This document shows, piece by piece, positions 15,602 to 23,719 of a DNA stretch of 43,595 bases. Origin of the DNA: Gp7-AA6 sp036001245. GTDB taxonomy: Bacteria > Acidobacteriota > Thermoanaerobaculia > UBA5066 > Gp7-AA6. Position numbers and translations under genes: made by a program. The notes under the pieces were generated by a model, which saw only the letters and a program-made list of their open reading frames with translations, was not told the DNA's origin and searched no databases. How positions within the stretch are numbered: position 1 is the first letter of the stretch; each line of letters begins with the position of its first letter. Location of the stretch: positions 1 to 43,595 of the forward strand of contig DASYUL010000067.1 in NCBI GenBank assembly GCA_036001245.1, in the 5' to 3' direction.

Positions 15602-17635
15602 CTACGCTTCCAGCCTCTTTCGCGCGTTTCGCTCGAGAAGGAAAATGAGCACCGCGAACGCGATCGCCGACAGGATCCCTCCGCTGACGAGCCCGTTCTT
15701 GAGAGCCGGATAGAGCTTCGCCCCCAGATCGAGCTTCTCCAAGAGCGACGGGCTCTCCATGTGGAGGACCGTGTCGCCGAAGAAGGCGACGAACGCGATG
15801 AGCACTCCGCCGAGCGAGCCCCCGGCGACGAGCCCGGTCGCATAGAGCATGCCGGAGGACAGCTCGCTTTCTTCACCGACTGCGTGCTCCTTCCGCCGCC
15901 TCCAGGCGTCCACCCAGGCCTTCACCATGCCGCCGATCCAGATCGGCGCCGTAGTCGACACGGGCAGATACGCGCCGACCGCCCAGGAGAGCGCGTGCGC
16001 CCCCGCGAGCTGCGCCATGAAGGCGAGGAACACCCCGACGAGAACGGGGGCCCACGGCAGGTTCTGCGCGAGCAGTCCCTTGATGATCGTCGCCATGAGA
16101 GTGGCCTGCGGCGCGGGAAGCAGCGGTCCGCCGATTCCATGCGCCTCCCCGGGTCCGCGATAGGTGCGGTCGAGCATGAAGAGCGTAATCGCGATGACGA
16201 ACGCCGAGCTGACGACCCCGATCACGAATCCGATCTGCTGAGAGCGTGGGGTAGCGCCGACGAGGTATCCGGTTTTCAGGTCCTGCGACGTGGCTCCGGC
16301 GTTCGCCGCGGCGACGCAGACGATCGCTCCGACGCAGAGGGCCACGGCCTGGTAGACGTCGCCGCGCCAGCCGATGACGACGAACACGACGCATGTCGCC
16401 ATGAGGGTCGCGATCGTCATTCCCGAGATCGGGTTGGAGGAGGTCCCGATGATGCCCACGATCCGGGAGGACACGGTCACGAAGAAGAACCCGAAGACGA
16501 CGATCAGGAGAGACATGAGGAGAGATCCGGGGAAGGGGCCGTGCGGAAAGCCCGGAAGGATCGCCAGCACGAGCACGATCGCGAGCGACCCGATGATGAC
16601 GACTCCCATCCCGAGGTCTCTCTCGGTTCGCTTGACGCCCCCCTCCGGTCCGACTCCGCCCCGGAAGCTCTTGACCGACTCCCGGAACGCCGAAACGATG
16701 GTGGGCAGCGTCTTGATGAGCGTCATCACGCCCGCGCAGGCGACCGCGCCTGCGCCGATGTAGCGGATGTACGCCCGGTAGATCCAGTTCGCGTATGAGT
16801 TGTTGGCCATCCAGGCGTCGGAGAACCCGAGGTTGTGGAGGTCGTTCACCACTCGGGTCTCCGGCACGAAGATGGCGATCAGCGGAATCAGCGCCATCCA
16901 GGCGAGGAGACCTCCGGAGAAGAGCTCCGACGCGATCCGCGGCCCGATGATGTAGCCGAGCCCGAGGTACTCCGGGGTCACGGCGACGTCGAGGGTGGCG
17001 GCCGGGTAGGTCGTGGTGTCCTTCTTCGTCCGGAAGAAGATCGGCGTCTCCCGCCAGAGGCCGAGGATGCCGTAGAGGAACTTGTAGAGGAGCGAGGCGC
17101 CCACGCCGGCGAAGACCATCTTCGCGAGGTTGCCGCCGCGCTCCCCCGCGATGAGGACGTCGGCACACGCCGTGCCCTCGGGGTACGGGAGCTTCCCGTG
17201 CTCTTTGACGATGAGCGCCCGCCGCAGCGGGATCATGAAGAGGACGCCGAGAGTCCCGCCGAAGATCGCAAGGATCGTGATCTGGACGTATTTGAAGAAG
17301 TTCTCGCCGCCCGAGAGGAAGAGCAGCGCCGGAACCGTGAACACGACGCCCGCCGCGACCGACTCGCCCGCGGACCCGATCGTCTGCACAATGTTGTTCT
17401 CGAGGATGGTGGACTTGCCGATCTTCTTGAAGACCGCGATCGCCAGGACCGCGATGGGCACCGACGCGGAGACCGTGAGACCCGCTCTCAGCGCGAGGTA
17501 GACCGTCGCCGCGCCGAAGAGAATTCCGAAGAACATTCCGAGGAGGATCGCCTTGGGCGTGAACTCGGGGGGAGACTGTTCCGGAGGAACGTAGGGCCGA
17601 AACTCCGCGCCGGGTCTCTCGGGAACGCTCGCCAT
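15602..17635 (-). CDS. OPT family oligopeptide/metal-chelate transporter
   Basis: A 677-residue inner-membrane secondary transporter with about 14-16 hydrophobic segments. Family markers are PEFTPKAILLGMFFGILFG, TILENNIVQTIGSAGESVAAG, GKLPYPEGTACADVL, SQDLKTGYLVGATPR and AHALSWAVGAYLP. OPT proteins move oligopeptides or peptide-like metal chelates with protons; the substrate here cannot be read from sequence. The start at 17635 has GGGAGG six bases upstream. It is followed at once by the outer-membrane porin gene. Confidence 0.93.
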   Translation of the reverse strand: MASVPERPGAEFRPYVPPEQSPPEFTPKAILLGMFFGILFGAATVYLALRAGLTVSASVPIAVLAIAVFKKIGKSTILENNIVQTIGSAGESVAAGVVFTVPALLFLSGGENFFKYVQITILAIFGGTLGVLFMIPLRRALIVKEHGKLPYPEGTACADVLIAGERGGNLAKMVFAGVGASLLYKFLYGILGLWRETPIFFRTKKDTTTYPAATLDVAVTPEYLGLGYIIGPRIASELFSGGLLAWMALIPLIAIFVPETRVVNDLHNLGFSDAWMANNSYANWIYRAYIRYIGAGAVACAGVMTLIKTLPTIVSAFRESVKSFRGGVGPEGGVKRTERDLGMGVVIIGSLAIVLVLAILPGFPHGPFPGSLLMSLLIVVFGFFFVTVSSRIVGIIGTSSNPISGMTIATLMATCVVFVVIGWRGDVYQAVALCVGAIVCVAAANAGATSQDLKTGYLVGATPRSQQIGFVIGVVSSAFVIAITLFMLDRTYRGPGEAHGIGGPLLPAPQATLMATIIKGLLAQNLPWAPVLVGVFLAFMAQLAGAHALSWAVGAYLPVSTTAPIWIGGMVKAWVDAWRRRKEHAVGEESELSSGMLYATGLVAGGSLGGVLIAFVAFFGDTVLHMESPSLLEKLDLGAKLYPALKNGLVSGGILSAIAFAVLIFLLERNARKRLEA

Positions 17636-17745
17636 GCACCCTCCCTGTCATCACCGCGGGGACAGGCCGTGCGGGCCTGAAGTTCAAAACGGGGCGGCAA
17701 TCAAAGCTTGGCGGGGATTATATGCAGGCGCCTGTCACTCCCCTC

Positions 17746-17820
17746 TGTCAGTCCGAGGAGCGAAGCGACGAGGAATCTCTCCCTGAAGTCAGAGATCCTT
17801 CGCATCGCTCAGGATGACAG
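17746..17820. repeat. Imperfect palindromic intergenic repeat (GCGACGAGGAATC family), copy 1
   Basis: Left arm from CTGTCAGTCCGAGGAGCGA through GCGACGAGGAATCTCT; right arm from AGAGATCCTTCGCATCGCTC to AGGATGACAG. The arms are imperfect reverse complements. Related copies lie at 24130-24203 and, truncated, at 32186-32233. This is a dispersed MITE/REP-like element with no coding capacity. Confidence 0.8.
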
Positions 17821-17866
17821 TGGAAAGTCGTTCGAGTTGACAGTGGAAAGTCGTTCGGGTTGACAG
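17815..17866. repeat. 23-bp direct repeat, two full units plus six bases
   Basis: Units start at 17815 and 17838 with TGACAGTGGAAAGTCGTTCG, differ by one base near the end, and are followed by a third TGACAG at 17861. The first TGACAG is also the outer end of the palindromic repeat, so the array appears to have grown from its edge. The gap 17636-17900 holds no gene. Confidence 0.85.
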
Positions 17867-17900
17867 AAGACGAAGGCGGCCGACGGCCTGCCTAAACCCC

Positions 17901-18116
17901 TCACGTCCCTCCGAAGCCGATGGTCACCTTTCCGCCTTCGACGATCACCGGAACGCGGCGGCCGCCGGAGATGCGGATCATCCGCTCGAGCTCTTTCGCG
18001 TTCGATTTGACGTCGAAGTAGCTGACGGGAATCTTTCGACGCGCGTAGTCCTCACGGGCCGCGGTCGTGTGGGGTCAGGTGTCTTTGCCGAAGATCTCGA
18101 CGCGATCGGTTTCCAT
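17901..18116 (-). CDS. Glutaredoxin-like selenoprotein (in-frame TGA read as Sec)
   Basis: A 71-residue thioredoxin-fold protein, readable only if codon 14 (TGA, 18077-18075) encodes selenocysteine. The protein opens METDRVEIFGKDT, then Sec-PHTTAAREDY, placing Sec where glutaredoxins carry the first CPxC cysteine. Downstream are the second strand (VSYFDV), SNAKELERMI, GGRRVPVIVEGG with the glutaredoxin cis-proline, and the ending VTIGFGGT. The frame stays open for 57 codons after the TGA to a second TGA. GGAG lies 7 bases before the ATG. A bacterial-SECIS-like stem follows the TGA (separate entry). It resembles known small glutaredoxin-like Sec/Cys proteins. No sel genes are in the window. 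The alternative is a TGC-to-TGA inactivating mutation, less likely given intact downstream coding and the stem. Confidence 0.8.
18036..18077 (-). promoter_or_regulatory. Candidate bacterial SECIS stem-loop after the Sec codon
   Basis: On the minus strand CGACCGCG (18067-18060) pairs with CGCGCGTCG (18045-18037), with one bulged C. Inside, CC and GG close a GTGA loop (18055-18052). The loop starts 20 bases after the TGA and its first base is G, which fits the usual spacing and loop rule for bacterial SECIS elements. Folded by eye only. Confidence 0.5.
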
Positions 18117-18174
18117 CGGCGAACTCCGCGAAGCAGATCTTAAGTCCGGTTCCACGCTATGATTGAAAACACCC

Positions 18175-18870
18175 ATGGGGACGCGCGTTTTCGCAGTCGG
18201 AGGGCTTCTTTTCGTCTTTCTCTCGGCCGCGGGCGGACCGCGAGCCGCGGGCTCCCCCGCGTCTGTTTCCGGTCGCGTGCAACTGCTCAAAGGGGGTTCG
18301 GCGCGCCCGGATGCGTCGAACGCGGTCGTGTGGATCGAGGGACCGCGGTACCTCGGCGGCGCCGGTCAGGCGCTTCGGATGACCCAGGAATCGAAGCGTT
18401 TCACCCCTCGCGTCCTGGTCGTCCCGAGGCAGGGCACCGTCGAGTTTCCGAACAACGATCCCGTGTACCACAACGTCTTTTCGGTCTCCGGCGCGAACCG
18501 CTTCGACCTCGGGCTCTACCGGAGCGGCTCCTCGAAGAGCCGCTCGTTTCCGGAGCCGGGGCTCGTCCGCGTTTATTGCAACATCCACCCCCAGATGGTC
18601 GGCTTTCTCCTCGTCGCGGACTCGGATTTCGCCGCCGTGACCGACCGGGACGGAAAGTTCCGGTTCGAAGGCGTGCCCGCGGGCTCCTGGACGCTCCACG
18701 CCTGGCACGAGGAGGGGACCGAGACGAGCGTTCCGCTGGTCGTGCCCGCCGCCGGCGCCGCCCCGCTGACCATCTCGATCGATACGACCGCCTACCGGCC
18801 CGTTCCCCACAAGAACAAGTACGGCAAGGAGTATCCGCCTCAGTCCGGAACAGACGATGAGCGCTACTGA
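18175..18870 (+). CDS. Exported cupredoxin / methylamine-utilisation-type copper protein
   Basis: A 231-residue periplasmic protein with a signal peptide (MGTRVFAVGGLLFVFLSAAG). A cupredoxin domain holds the type-1 copper ligands H99 (PVYHNVFS), C135, H138 and M141 (VYCNIHPQM). It is followed by a carboxypeptidase-regulatory-like beta-sandwich (DGKFRFEGVPAGSWTLHAWH). The role is probably electron transfer or copper handling. An in-frame TTG at 18163 is an alternative start; neither has a clear ribosome site. TATGAT at 18158-18163 could be a -10 box, which would make the mRNA almost leaderless from 18175. Its last 14 bases overlap the following kinase gene. Confidence 0.85.
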   Translation: MGTRVFAVGGLLFVFLSAAGGPRAAGSPASVSGRVQLLKGGSARPDASNAVVWIEGPRYLGGAGQALRMTQESKRFTPRVLVVPRQGTVEFPNNDPVYHNVFSVSGANRFDLGLYRSGSSKSRSFPEPGLVRVYCNIHPQMVGFLLVADSDFAAVTDRDGKFRFEGVPAGSWTLHAWHEEGTETSVPLVVPAAGAAPLTISIDTTAYRPVPHKNKYGKEYPPQSGTDDERY

Positions 18871-20977
18871 GAGGGCGACTCCCCGGCCGACGACGAGCCC
18901 TCCTCCGATCGGCAGCGGTCTCAAGCTCCCCGCTCCGGAGCCGCCCCGGTTTTCGCTGTCGCTCAAGATCTTCTTCGCCGCGGCCCTTCTCATCCTGATC
19001 GCCGTCGGCGGCGCCATCGCGATCTCCGCGGCGCGCTCCCGCGGTATCGCCGACGCCAAGATCGCAGACGACCTGAAGAAGGCGGGACCCGCCTGGGAGT
19101 CGTTCCAGCGCAACCGGTACGAGGAGCTTCACCGGGCGCTCGCGGTCGTCGTCAACAACGCCGGAACCATCTCGATGATGGCGGAGAAGGACGCGGCGAC
19201 GACCTTCGACACGCTGAAGCGCGAGCAGGCGTCGAGCGCGCGCGCGGACTTCCTGATCGCGATCGACGCCGCGGGAACTGCCTTCGCCCGGACCGACAAG
19301 CCGCTTCCCTACTCGCGCGACATGCGCGCGGTGCCGACAATCGCGGCGGCGCTCCAGGGGGAGCAGGACGCGGAGGGAATCTGGCTCTCGGACCGCAAGC
19401 TGTACCACGTCGTCGCCGCGCCGGTCCTGCAGGGAGGAAGCCAGACCGTCGGCGTCATCGCCGCGGGCTTCCAGATCAACGACGACGTCGCCTCGAGCCT
19501 GAAGTCGCTCGTCAACGCCGAGGTGGTCTTCCTCGCCGACACGGCGCGGCTGGAGGAGCCGGCGAAGCCGGTCGTGGCCGCCTCCACGATGCACGACACG
19601 AGCGCGGCAGTACTGTCGGCGATCCTCGCGACGCCACGCCTCGTCCCCGCCGTCCTGAGAGAGGGAAAGGCGATCGGGCCGCTCCCGCTCGACGTGTCCG
19701 GCGACGCGTACCTCGCCTACTTCCTGCCGATCCGCTCCTCGACCGACCAGCTCGTGGGCGCCGCGGTGCCTCTGCGCAGCCGCGACCGCGAGCTCGCGCC
19801 TTTCCGCCGGATCCAGAACATGCAGGTCCTCGTCGGCCTGGCTGCGCTCGTCATCGCCTTCGTGCTTTCGTTCGTTCTCGCGCGCCGGATCACCGGACCG
19901 GTCGACCGGCTCGTGCGCGCGACCGAGGCGGTGCGGATGGGAAACCTCGAGACCGAGCTGCCGGTCGAGTCGACCGACGAGATCGGGATCCTCGCCCGAT
20001 CGTTCCGCGCGATGCTCGAGGAGCTCAAGGAGAAGGCGGCGCTCGAGAAGTACGTCGCCTCCCTGACGATGTCGCTCGGAGGCGAAGAGACGCTGCTGGC
20101 GACACGCGTCCAGGGGACAAGCGCGGCCGTTTCCCACAACGAGCCGCAGATCGGCACACTCTTCGCCGGGCGGTACGAGATCCAGACGGTGCTCGGCAAG
20201 GGCGGTATGGGGATCGTCTACAAGGCGCACGACCGCGAGCTCGACGACCTGGTGGCGATCAAAACCCTGCGCGGCGAAGTGCTGTCGGCGGACCCGTCGC
20301 TCCTCGACCGCTTCAAGCAGGAGATCCGTCTCGCGCGACGCATCACGCATCCCAACGTGCTCCGCACGCACGACCTGGGTGAGTCGAACGGGTTGAGGTT
20401 CCTCTCGATGGAGTTCGTGAAGGGCCTGACGTTGAAGCACCTGCTCGAGACCGGCGAGATCCTGCCGACCCCCGTCGGGCTGCGAATCGCGAAACAGGTC
20501 TGCGCGGGGCTGGCGGCGGCGCACGAGGTCGGCGTCATCCACCGCGACGTCAAGCCGCAGAACATCATCATCGAGCCGACCGGCGGCCTGAAGATCATGG
20601 ACTTCGGCATCGCACGCCTGACCGAGGACCGTGGAATGACGGCGACAGGGACGGTCATCGGCACCCCGGACTACATGTCGCCCGAGCAGGCTCGCGGGCT
20701 GGCGCTCGACTACCGCTCCGACATCTATTCGACGGGCGTCGTACTCTACGAGGTCTTCACCGGCTCCCTGCCCTTCGAGGGCGACAGCCCGCTCGCGGTC
20801 GTGCTGAAGCACGTCAACGATGCACCACCGCTTCCACAGTCGAAGAACCCGCGAATCGATCCCAAGATCGCCGCAATCGTCATGAAATCCATTGAGAAGG
20901 ATCCCGGCGCGCGGTTCCAGAACGTGGGCGAGCTCTACGAGGCGTTGGCGAAGGTGACCGCCCGGCAGGCGGCCTGA
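18857..20977 (+). CDS. Transmembrane HAMP-linked Ser/Thr protein kinase
   Basis: A 706-residue receptor kinase built like a chemoreceptor fused to a eukaryotic-type kinase. A cytoplasmic proline-rich tail precedes TM1 (about 36-58, KIFFAAALLILIAVGGAIA). An extracytoplasmic sensor of about 260 residues with a cache-like core follows, then TM2 (about 320-340), HAMP (RRITGPVDRLVRATEAVRMG...TDEIGILARSF) and a kinase domain (about 438-700). The kinase has LGKGGMGIVYKAHD, VAIKTLR, HRDVKPQN, DFGIARL, GTPDYMSPEQARG and DIYSTGVVLYE. All catalytic residues are present. It overlaps the cupredoxin gene by 14 bases and is followed by a porin, so the periplasmic sensor may respond to a ligand linked to those proteins. 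Confidence 0.92.
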   Translation: MSATERATPRPTTSPPPIGSGLKLPAPEPPRFSLSLKIFFAAALLILIAVGGAIAISAARSRGIADAKIADDLKKAGPAWESFQRNRYEELHRALAVVVNNAGTISMMAEKDAATTFDTLKREQASSARADFLIAIDAAGTAFARTDKPLPYSRDMRAVPTIAAALQGEQDAEGIWLSDRKLYHVVAAPVLQGGSQTVGVIAAGFQINDDVASSLKSLVNAEVVFLADTARLEEPAKPVVAASTMHDTSAAVLSAILATPRLVPAVLREGKAIGPLPLDVSGDAYLAYFLPIRSSTDQLVGAAVPLRSRDRELAPFRRIQNMQVLVGLAALVIAFVLSFVLARRITGPVDRLVRATEAVRMGNLETELPVESTDEIGILARSFRAMLEELKEKAALEKYVASLTMSLGGEETLLATRVQGTSAAVSHNEPQIGTLFAGRYEIQTVLGKGGMGIVYKAHDRELDDLVAIKTLRGEVLSADPSLLDRFKQEIRLARRITHPNVLRTHDLGESNGLRFLSMEFVKGLTLKHLLETGEILPTPVGLRIAKQVCAGLAAAHEVGVIHRDVKPQNIIIEPTGGLKIMDFGIARLTEDRGMTATGTVIGTPDYMSPEQARGLALDYRSDIYSTGVVLYEVFTGSLPFEGDSPLAVVLKHVNDAPPLPQSKNPRIDPKIAAIVMKSIEKDPGARFQNVGELYEALAKVTARQAA

Positions 20978-20980
20978 GCC

Positions 20981-21001
20981 GGAACACGGAACACGGAACA
21001 C
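20981..21001. repeat. Three perfect GGAACAC heptamers
   Basis: Units at 20981, 20988 and 20995 occupy nearly the whole gap between the kinase stop and the GTG start of the porin. The same unit occurs at 5721 and 5728. Confidence 0.9.
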
Positions 21002-22072
21002 GTGAGACGGGCAATCCTGGTCGTCGCGCTCTTCGCGTGTCGACCTGCTGCCGCGCAGGAGCAGTACTTCGAGCAGCCGGCTCCGAAGCCGAAGTTCTCA
21101 CTTCGGTGGGAGGCGCTCTTCCGCTACGACTTCATTTACCACCTCCGGGTTCGGCCCGACATCCAGCGCGGACGCTTCGAAGTCCGTCCCGAGCTCGCGT
21201 TCATGCCGTCGGACCGTTTCAAGCTCGCGGTTCGAGGGGTCGGCAACCTCGGCACCGACGACAACGGGCAGAACGCGCGCAACTTCGACAATTACCGGTC
21301 GGACGGCGTGATGCTCGACCGCCTCTACCTCGAGGCGCGGCCCGGCGGGTGGACGATTCTCGCGGGTCGGTTCGGGATGCCGCTCGCGGCGAGCGAGATG
21401 CTCTGGGACCGCGACATCCAGACGCCGGGCGCGGCGGTGTCGCGTCAGTTCCCGACGGGCGCCTCCACTCTGACGCTCACCGGCGCCGGGTTCTACGGCC
21501 CGCAGCGGGAGGGCGACAGGTCGAAGATTCTCGCCGGGCAGGTCGTTTGGCGCGGAGGCGACGTCGACCGGTTCGCGGTCGAGGCGGCCGCGGCGTACTG
21601 GGATTTCGATCTCGACGATCTGAAGTCGCATCTCGTGCGCCAGAACTCTTCGGCGCCGTACGCCGGCGGCCAGCGGCCGGAGAGCGGGTTCCGGCTCGCC
21701 GATCTTCTCGTCCGCCTGCGGTTTCCCGCGCTTTCCCTCCCGGTGACCGTCTCGATCGACGGGATCCACAACTTCGAGGCGAAGGCGCCGAATCGCGACG
21801 CGCTCGAAGCCGCGATTGCCGCCGGATCCGTCGGCACGCCGGGCACGTGGCGCGCGTTCTACATGTATCAGTACGTGCAGCGGGACGCGGTGGTCGGCGC
21901 GTACAACACCGACGACTGGTGGTTCCACTCTCGCTATACCGGACATCGCGCCGGAGTCGCCGTGACGCTCCTACCACAGGTCTACTTCCAGGGAACGTTT
22001 CTGGTGCAGCGCCGCCTCGACCTGCAGGGGTGGCTGAACCGCATTACCGTCGATTTGGTCAAGATGTTCTAG
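21002..22072 (+). CDS. Putative outer-membrane porin
   Basis: A 356-residue protein with a cleavable signal peptide (ILVVALFACRPAAA then QEQYFE) and alternating beta-strand patterns. Examples are FSLRWEALFRYDFIYHL, RGRFEVRPELAFMP, RLYLEARPGGWTILAGRFG and HRAGVAVTLLPQVYFQG, with a final strand ending in VKMF. The C-terminal phenylalanine and the GRFGMPLAASE motif fit a beta-barrel porin; the exact family is not clear. The start is the GTG at 21002, with GGAACAC repeats in place of a normal ribosome site. It is likely co-transcribed with the cupredoxin and kinase. Confidence 0.75.
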   Translation: MRRAILVVALFACRPAAAQEQYFEQPAPKPKFSLRWEALFRYDFIYHLRVRPDIQRGRFEVRPELAFMPSDRFKLAVRGVGNLGTDDNGQNARNFDNYRSDGVMLDRLYLEARPGGWTILAGRFGMPLAASEMLWDRDIQTPGAAVSRQFPTGASTLTLTGAGFYGPQREGDRSKILAGQVVWRGGDVDRFAVEAAAAYWDFDLDDLKSHLVRQNSSAPYAGGQRPESGFRLADLLVRLRFPALSLPVTVSIDGIHNFEAKAPNRDALEAAIAAGSVGTPGTWRAFYMYQYVQRDAVVGAYNTDDWWFHSRYTGHRAGVAVTLLPQVYFQGTFLVQRRLDLQGWLNRITVDLVKMF

Positions 22073-22076
22073 CGAC

Positions 22077-22155
22077 GGAAATGGGAAATCGGAAATGGGT
22101 ATTCGGAAGAGACCATTGATTTCCCTCGATTCCCGATTCCCGATTCCCGATTCCC
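22077..22155. repeat. Heptamer array with opposed arms (GGAAATC / GATTCCC)
   Basis: Left arm: 7-mers at 22077, 22084, 22091, 22098 and 22105 beginning GGAAAT, GGTATT or GGAAGA. Right arm: four perfect GATTCCC units at 22128-22155, preceded by GATTTCCC. The arms are approximately reverse-complementary, as at 5714-5799. Confidence 0.85.
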
Positions 22156-22173
22156 GATAGAATTCGGACTCCC

Positions 22174-22584
22174 ATGACGACGCGCTCAATCGTGGCCTGC
22201 GTGGACGACCTCTTCTTCCGCTCGAAGATCGAGGCGACCGCGCGCCACCTGAACCTTCCGGTGCGTTTTGCGGATGCGAAGGACCTGTCGAACGCCGCCG
22301 GCAAGGAGGACACTGCCGCGGTCTTGGTGGAGGTGTCGTCCGGTGGCGAGCCTCTCGAGGCCGTGCGAAAGCTGCGCCGGGAGCGCCGGACCTCTGAGCT
22401 GCCGATCATCGGCTTTCTCAAGCACACGGACCGGGAGCTCGCGAAACAGGCGGAGAACGCCGGGTTCACCCGCGTGCTCCCGAGAAGCGAGTTCTCCGAG
22501 ACACTCCCCGATCTCGTCATGGATCTGCTCGCGCCCGGTACGAAGCGCGAGATGCAGGAAGAGCCCGAGCTTCCGGACGAGTAG
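22174..22584 (+). CDS. Pseudo-receiver domain protein
   Basis: A 136-residue stand-alone protein with a CheY-like alternation of strands and helices (SIVACVDDLFFRSKIEATAR, AAVLVEVSSGGEPLEAVRKL, LPIIGFLKHTDRELAKQAENAGF, RVLPRSEF). The phospho-acceptor aspartate at the end of strand 3 is replaced (VLVEVSS), as in pseudo-receivers that signal without phosphorylation. The terminal tail is acidic. It lies directly after the heptamer array and four bases before the asparaginase gene. Its partner is unknown. Confidence 0.7.
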   Translation: MTTRSIVACVDDLFFRSKIEATARHLNLPVRFADAKDLSNAAGKEDTAAVLVEVSSGGEPLEAVRKLRRERRTSELPIIGFLKHTDRELAKQAENAGFTRVLPRSEFSETLPDLVMDLLAPGTKREMQEEPELPDE

Positions 22585-22588
22585 TCGC

Positions 22589-23713
22589 GTGGGAGTTCGC
22601 GGGCCGACGCGGCGCGACGTCATCCGCTCCGCCGCCATTCTTCCGGTCGCCGCGCAGCTGAAGCCAACGCCGCGCAAGGCAGCGTCGCGCCCGGTCGTGA
22701 TCGCGTCCGCCAACGAGAAGAATCCCGGCGAATCCGGCGGCCTCTCGGCGGTGAAGAAGGCGTACGAGATCATCGCCGCCGGCGGCGATCCGCTCGAGGC
22801 GGTGGTCTCGGGAGTGAACATCGTCGAGAACGATCCCGAGGACGTCACCGTCGGCTACGGCGGAATACCCAACGAAGAAGGGGTCGTGCAGCTCGACGCG
22901 TCGGTGATGGACGGCCGCACCATGAAGGCCGGCGCCGTCGGGGCGCTGGAGCGGATCAAGAACCCTTCGCGGGTCGCGAAGCTCGTCATGGAGCAGACGA
23001 ACCGGGTCTTCATCGTCGGCGAGGGAGCACTCAAGTTTGCGCGAGCGCACGGCTTCCCGGAGGAGAACCTCCTGACCGAGCGTTCCCGGAAGATCTGGCT
23101 CTACTGGAAAGAGAAGCTCTCGGGGAAGGACGACTGGCGGGAGGTGGGGAACGAGGAGGAGAAGGATCCGGACATCCGGTGGTACATTGAGAAGTACGGG
23201 GTAGCCGATTTCCGACCGCAGGGCACGATCAACTGCGACGCGGTGACAGCCAACGGCGAGATCGTCGGGACCACGACGACCTGCGGCCTTTTCTTCAAGA
23301 TTCCGGGCCGCCTCGGCGATTCACCGGTGATCGGAGCGGGACTCTACGTTGACGGAGAGGTCGGCGCCGCCGGGTCGACCGGCTGGGGCGAAGGAAACCT
23401 GCGCTCCTGCGGCTCGCACACGGTCGTGGAGCTCATGCGGCAGGGGAAGCCTCCCGAGGAGGCCGCGCTCGAGACGCTCCGCCGGATTGTCGCGTTTGCG
23501 AAGGACAACCGGGATGAGCGCGGCCAGCCGAAATTCCAGACCGTCTTCTACGTGGTCAACAAGCGCGGCGAATATGCCGGCGCGTCTGTCTACGACGGCA
23601 CGTACGGAGCGACCGGCCGCTTCAATCGGGCGAAGTTCGCGGTCGCCGACCGATCCGGCGCGCGACTGCTCGACACCGCCTTCCTCTTCAAGAGGGAGCC
23701 GCCGAAGCGGTGA
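22589..23713 (+). CDS. N4-(beta-N-acetylglucosaminyl)-L-asparaginase (glycosylasparaginase)
   Basis: A 374-residue Ntn-hydrolase that cuts the GlcNAc-asparagine link of N-glycoproteins after self-cleavage into two chains. The cleavage site and nucleophile T213 lie in PQGTINCDAV. Substrate-site motifs are FFKIPGRLGDSPVIGAGLYV and GAAGSTGWGEGN. A twin-arginine-like N-terminus (PTRRDVIRSAAILPVAAQL) suggests Tat export. The GTG start at 22589 gives this signal; longer in-frame readings are antisense-phase sequence inside the preceding gene. It fits functionally with the GH47 mannosidase at 10434. Confidence 0.9.
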   Translation: MGVRGPTRRDVIRSAAILPVAAQLKPTPRKAASRPVVIASANEKNPGESGGLSAVKKAYEIIAAGGDPLEAVVSGVNIVENDPEDVTVGYGGIPNEEGVVQLDASVMDGRTMKAGAVGALERIKNPSRVAKLVMEQTNRVFIVGEGALKFARAHGFPEENLLTERSRKIWLYWKEKLSGKDDWREVGNEEEKDPDIRWYIEKYGVADFRPQGTINCDAVTANGEIVGTTTTCGLFFKIPGRLGDSPVIGAGLYVDGEVGAAGSTGWGEGNLRSCGSHTVVELMRQGKPPEEAALETLRRIVAFAKDNRDERGQPKFQTVFYVVNKRGEYAGASVYDGTYGATGRFNRAKFAVADRSGARLLDTAFLFKREPPKR

Positions 23714-23719
23714 GCGAAC

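Noticed and set aside
15571..15876. Longer porin starting at 15876
   Set aside because: The added part is antisense to the OPT transporter and arginine/serine-rich, while the ATG at 15570 gives a clean signal peptide.
17815..17866. CRISPR array
   Set aside because: Repeat units are directly adjacent with no spacers, there are only two units, and no cas gene is near.
17636..17900. A further small gene between the OPT transporter and the selenoprotein
   Set aside because: Both strands were read; the stretch is filled by the palindromic and 23-bp repeats and no frame has a start, ribosome site and plausible protein together.
18068..18084. GGGGTCAGGTGTCTTTGCC read as another copy of the GGGGTCAGGTC intergenic repeat
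   Set aside because: Only the core of about ten bases matches, and the bases are codons of the selenoprotein (GKDT-Sec-PHT). The coding explanation accounts for the whole 216 bases; chance similarity accounts for the core.
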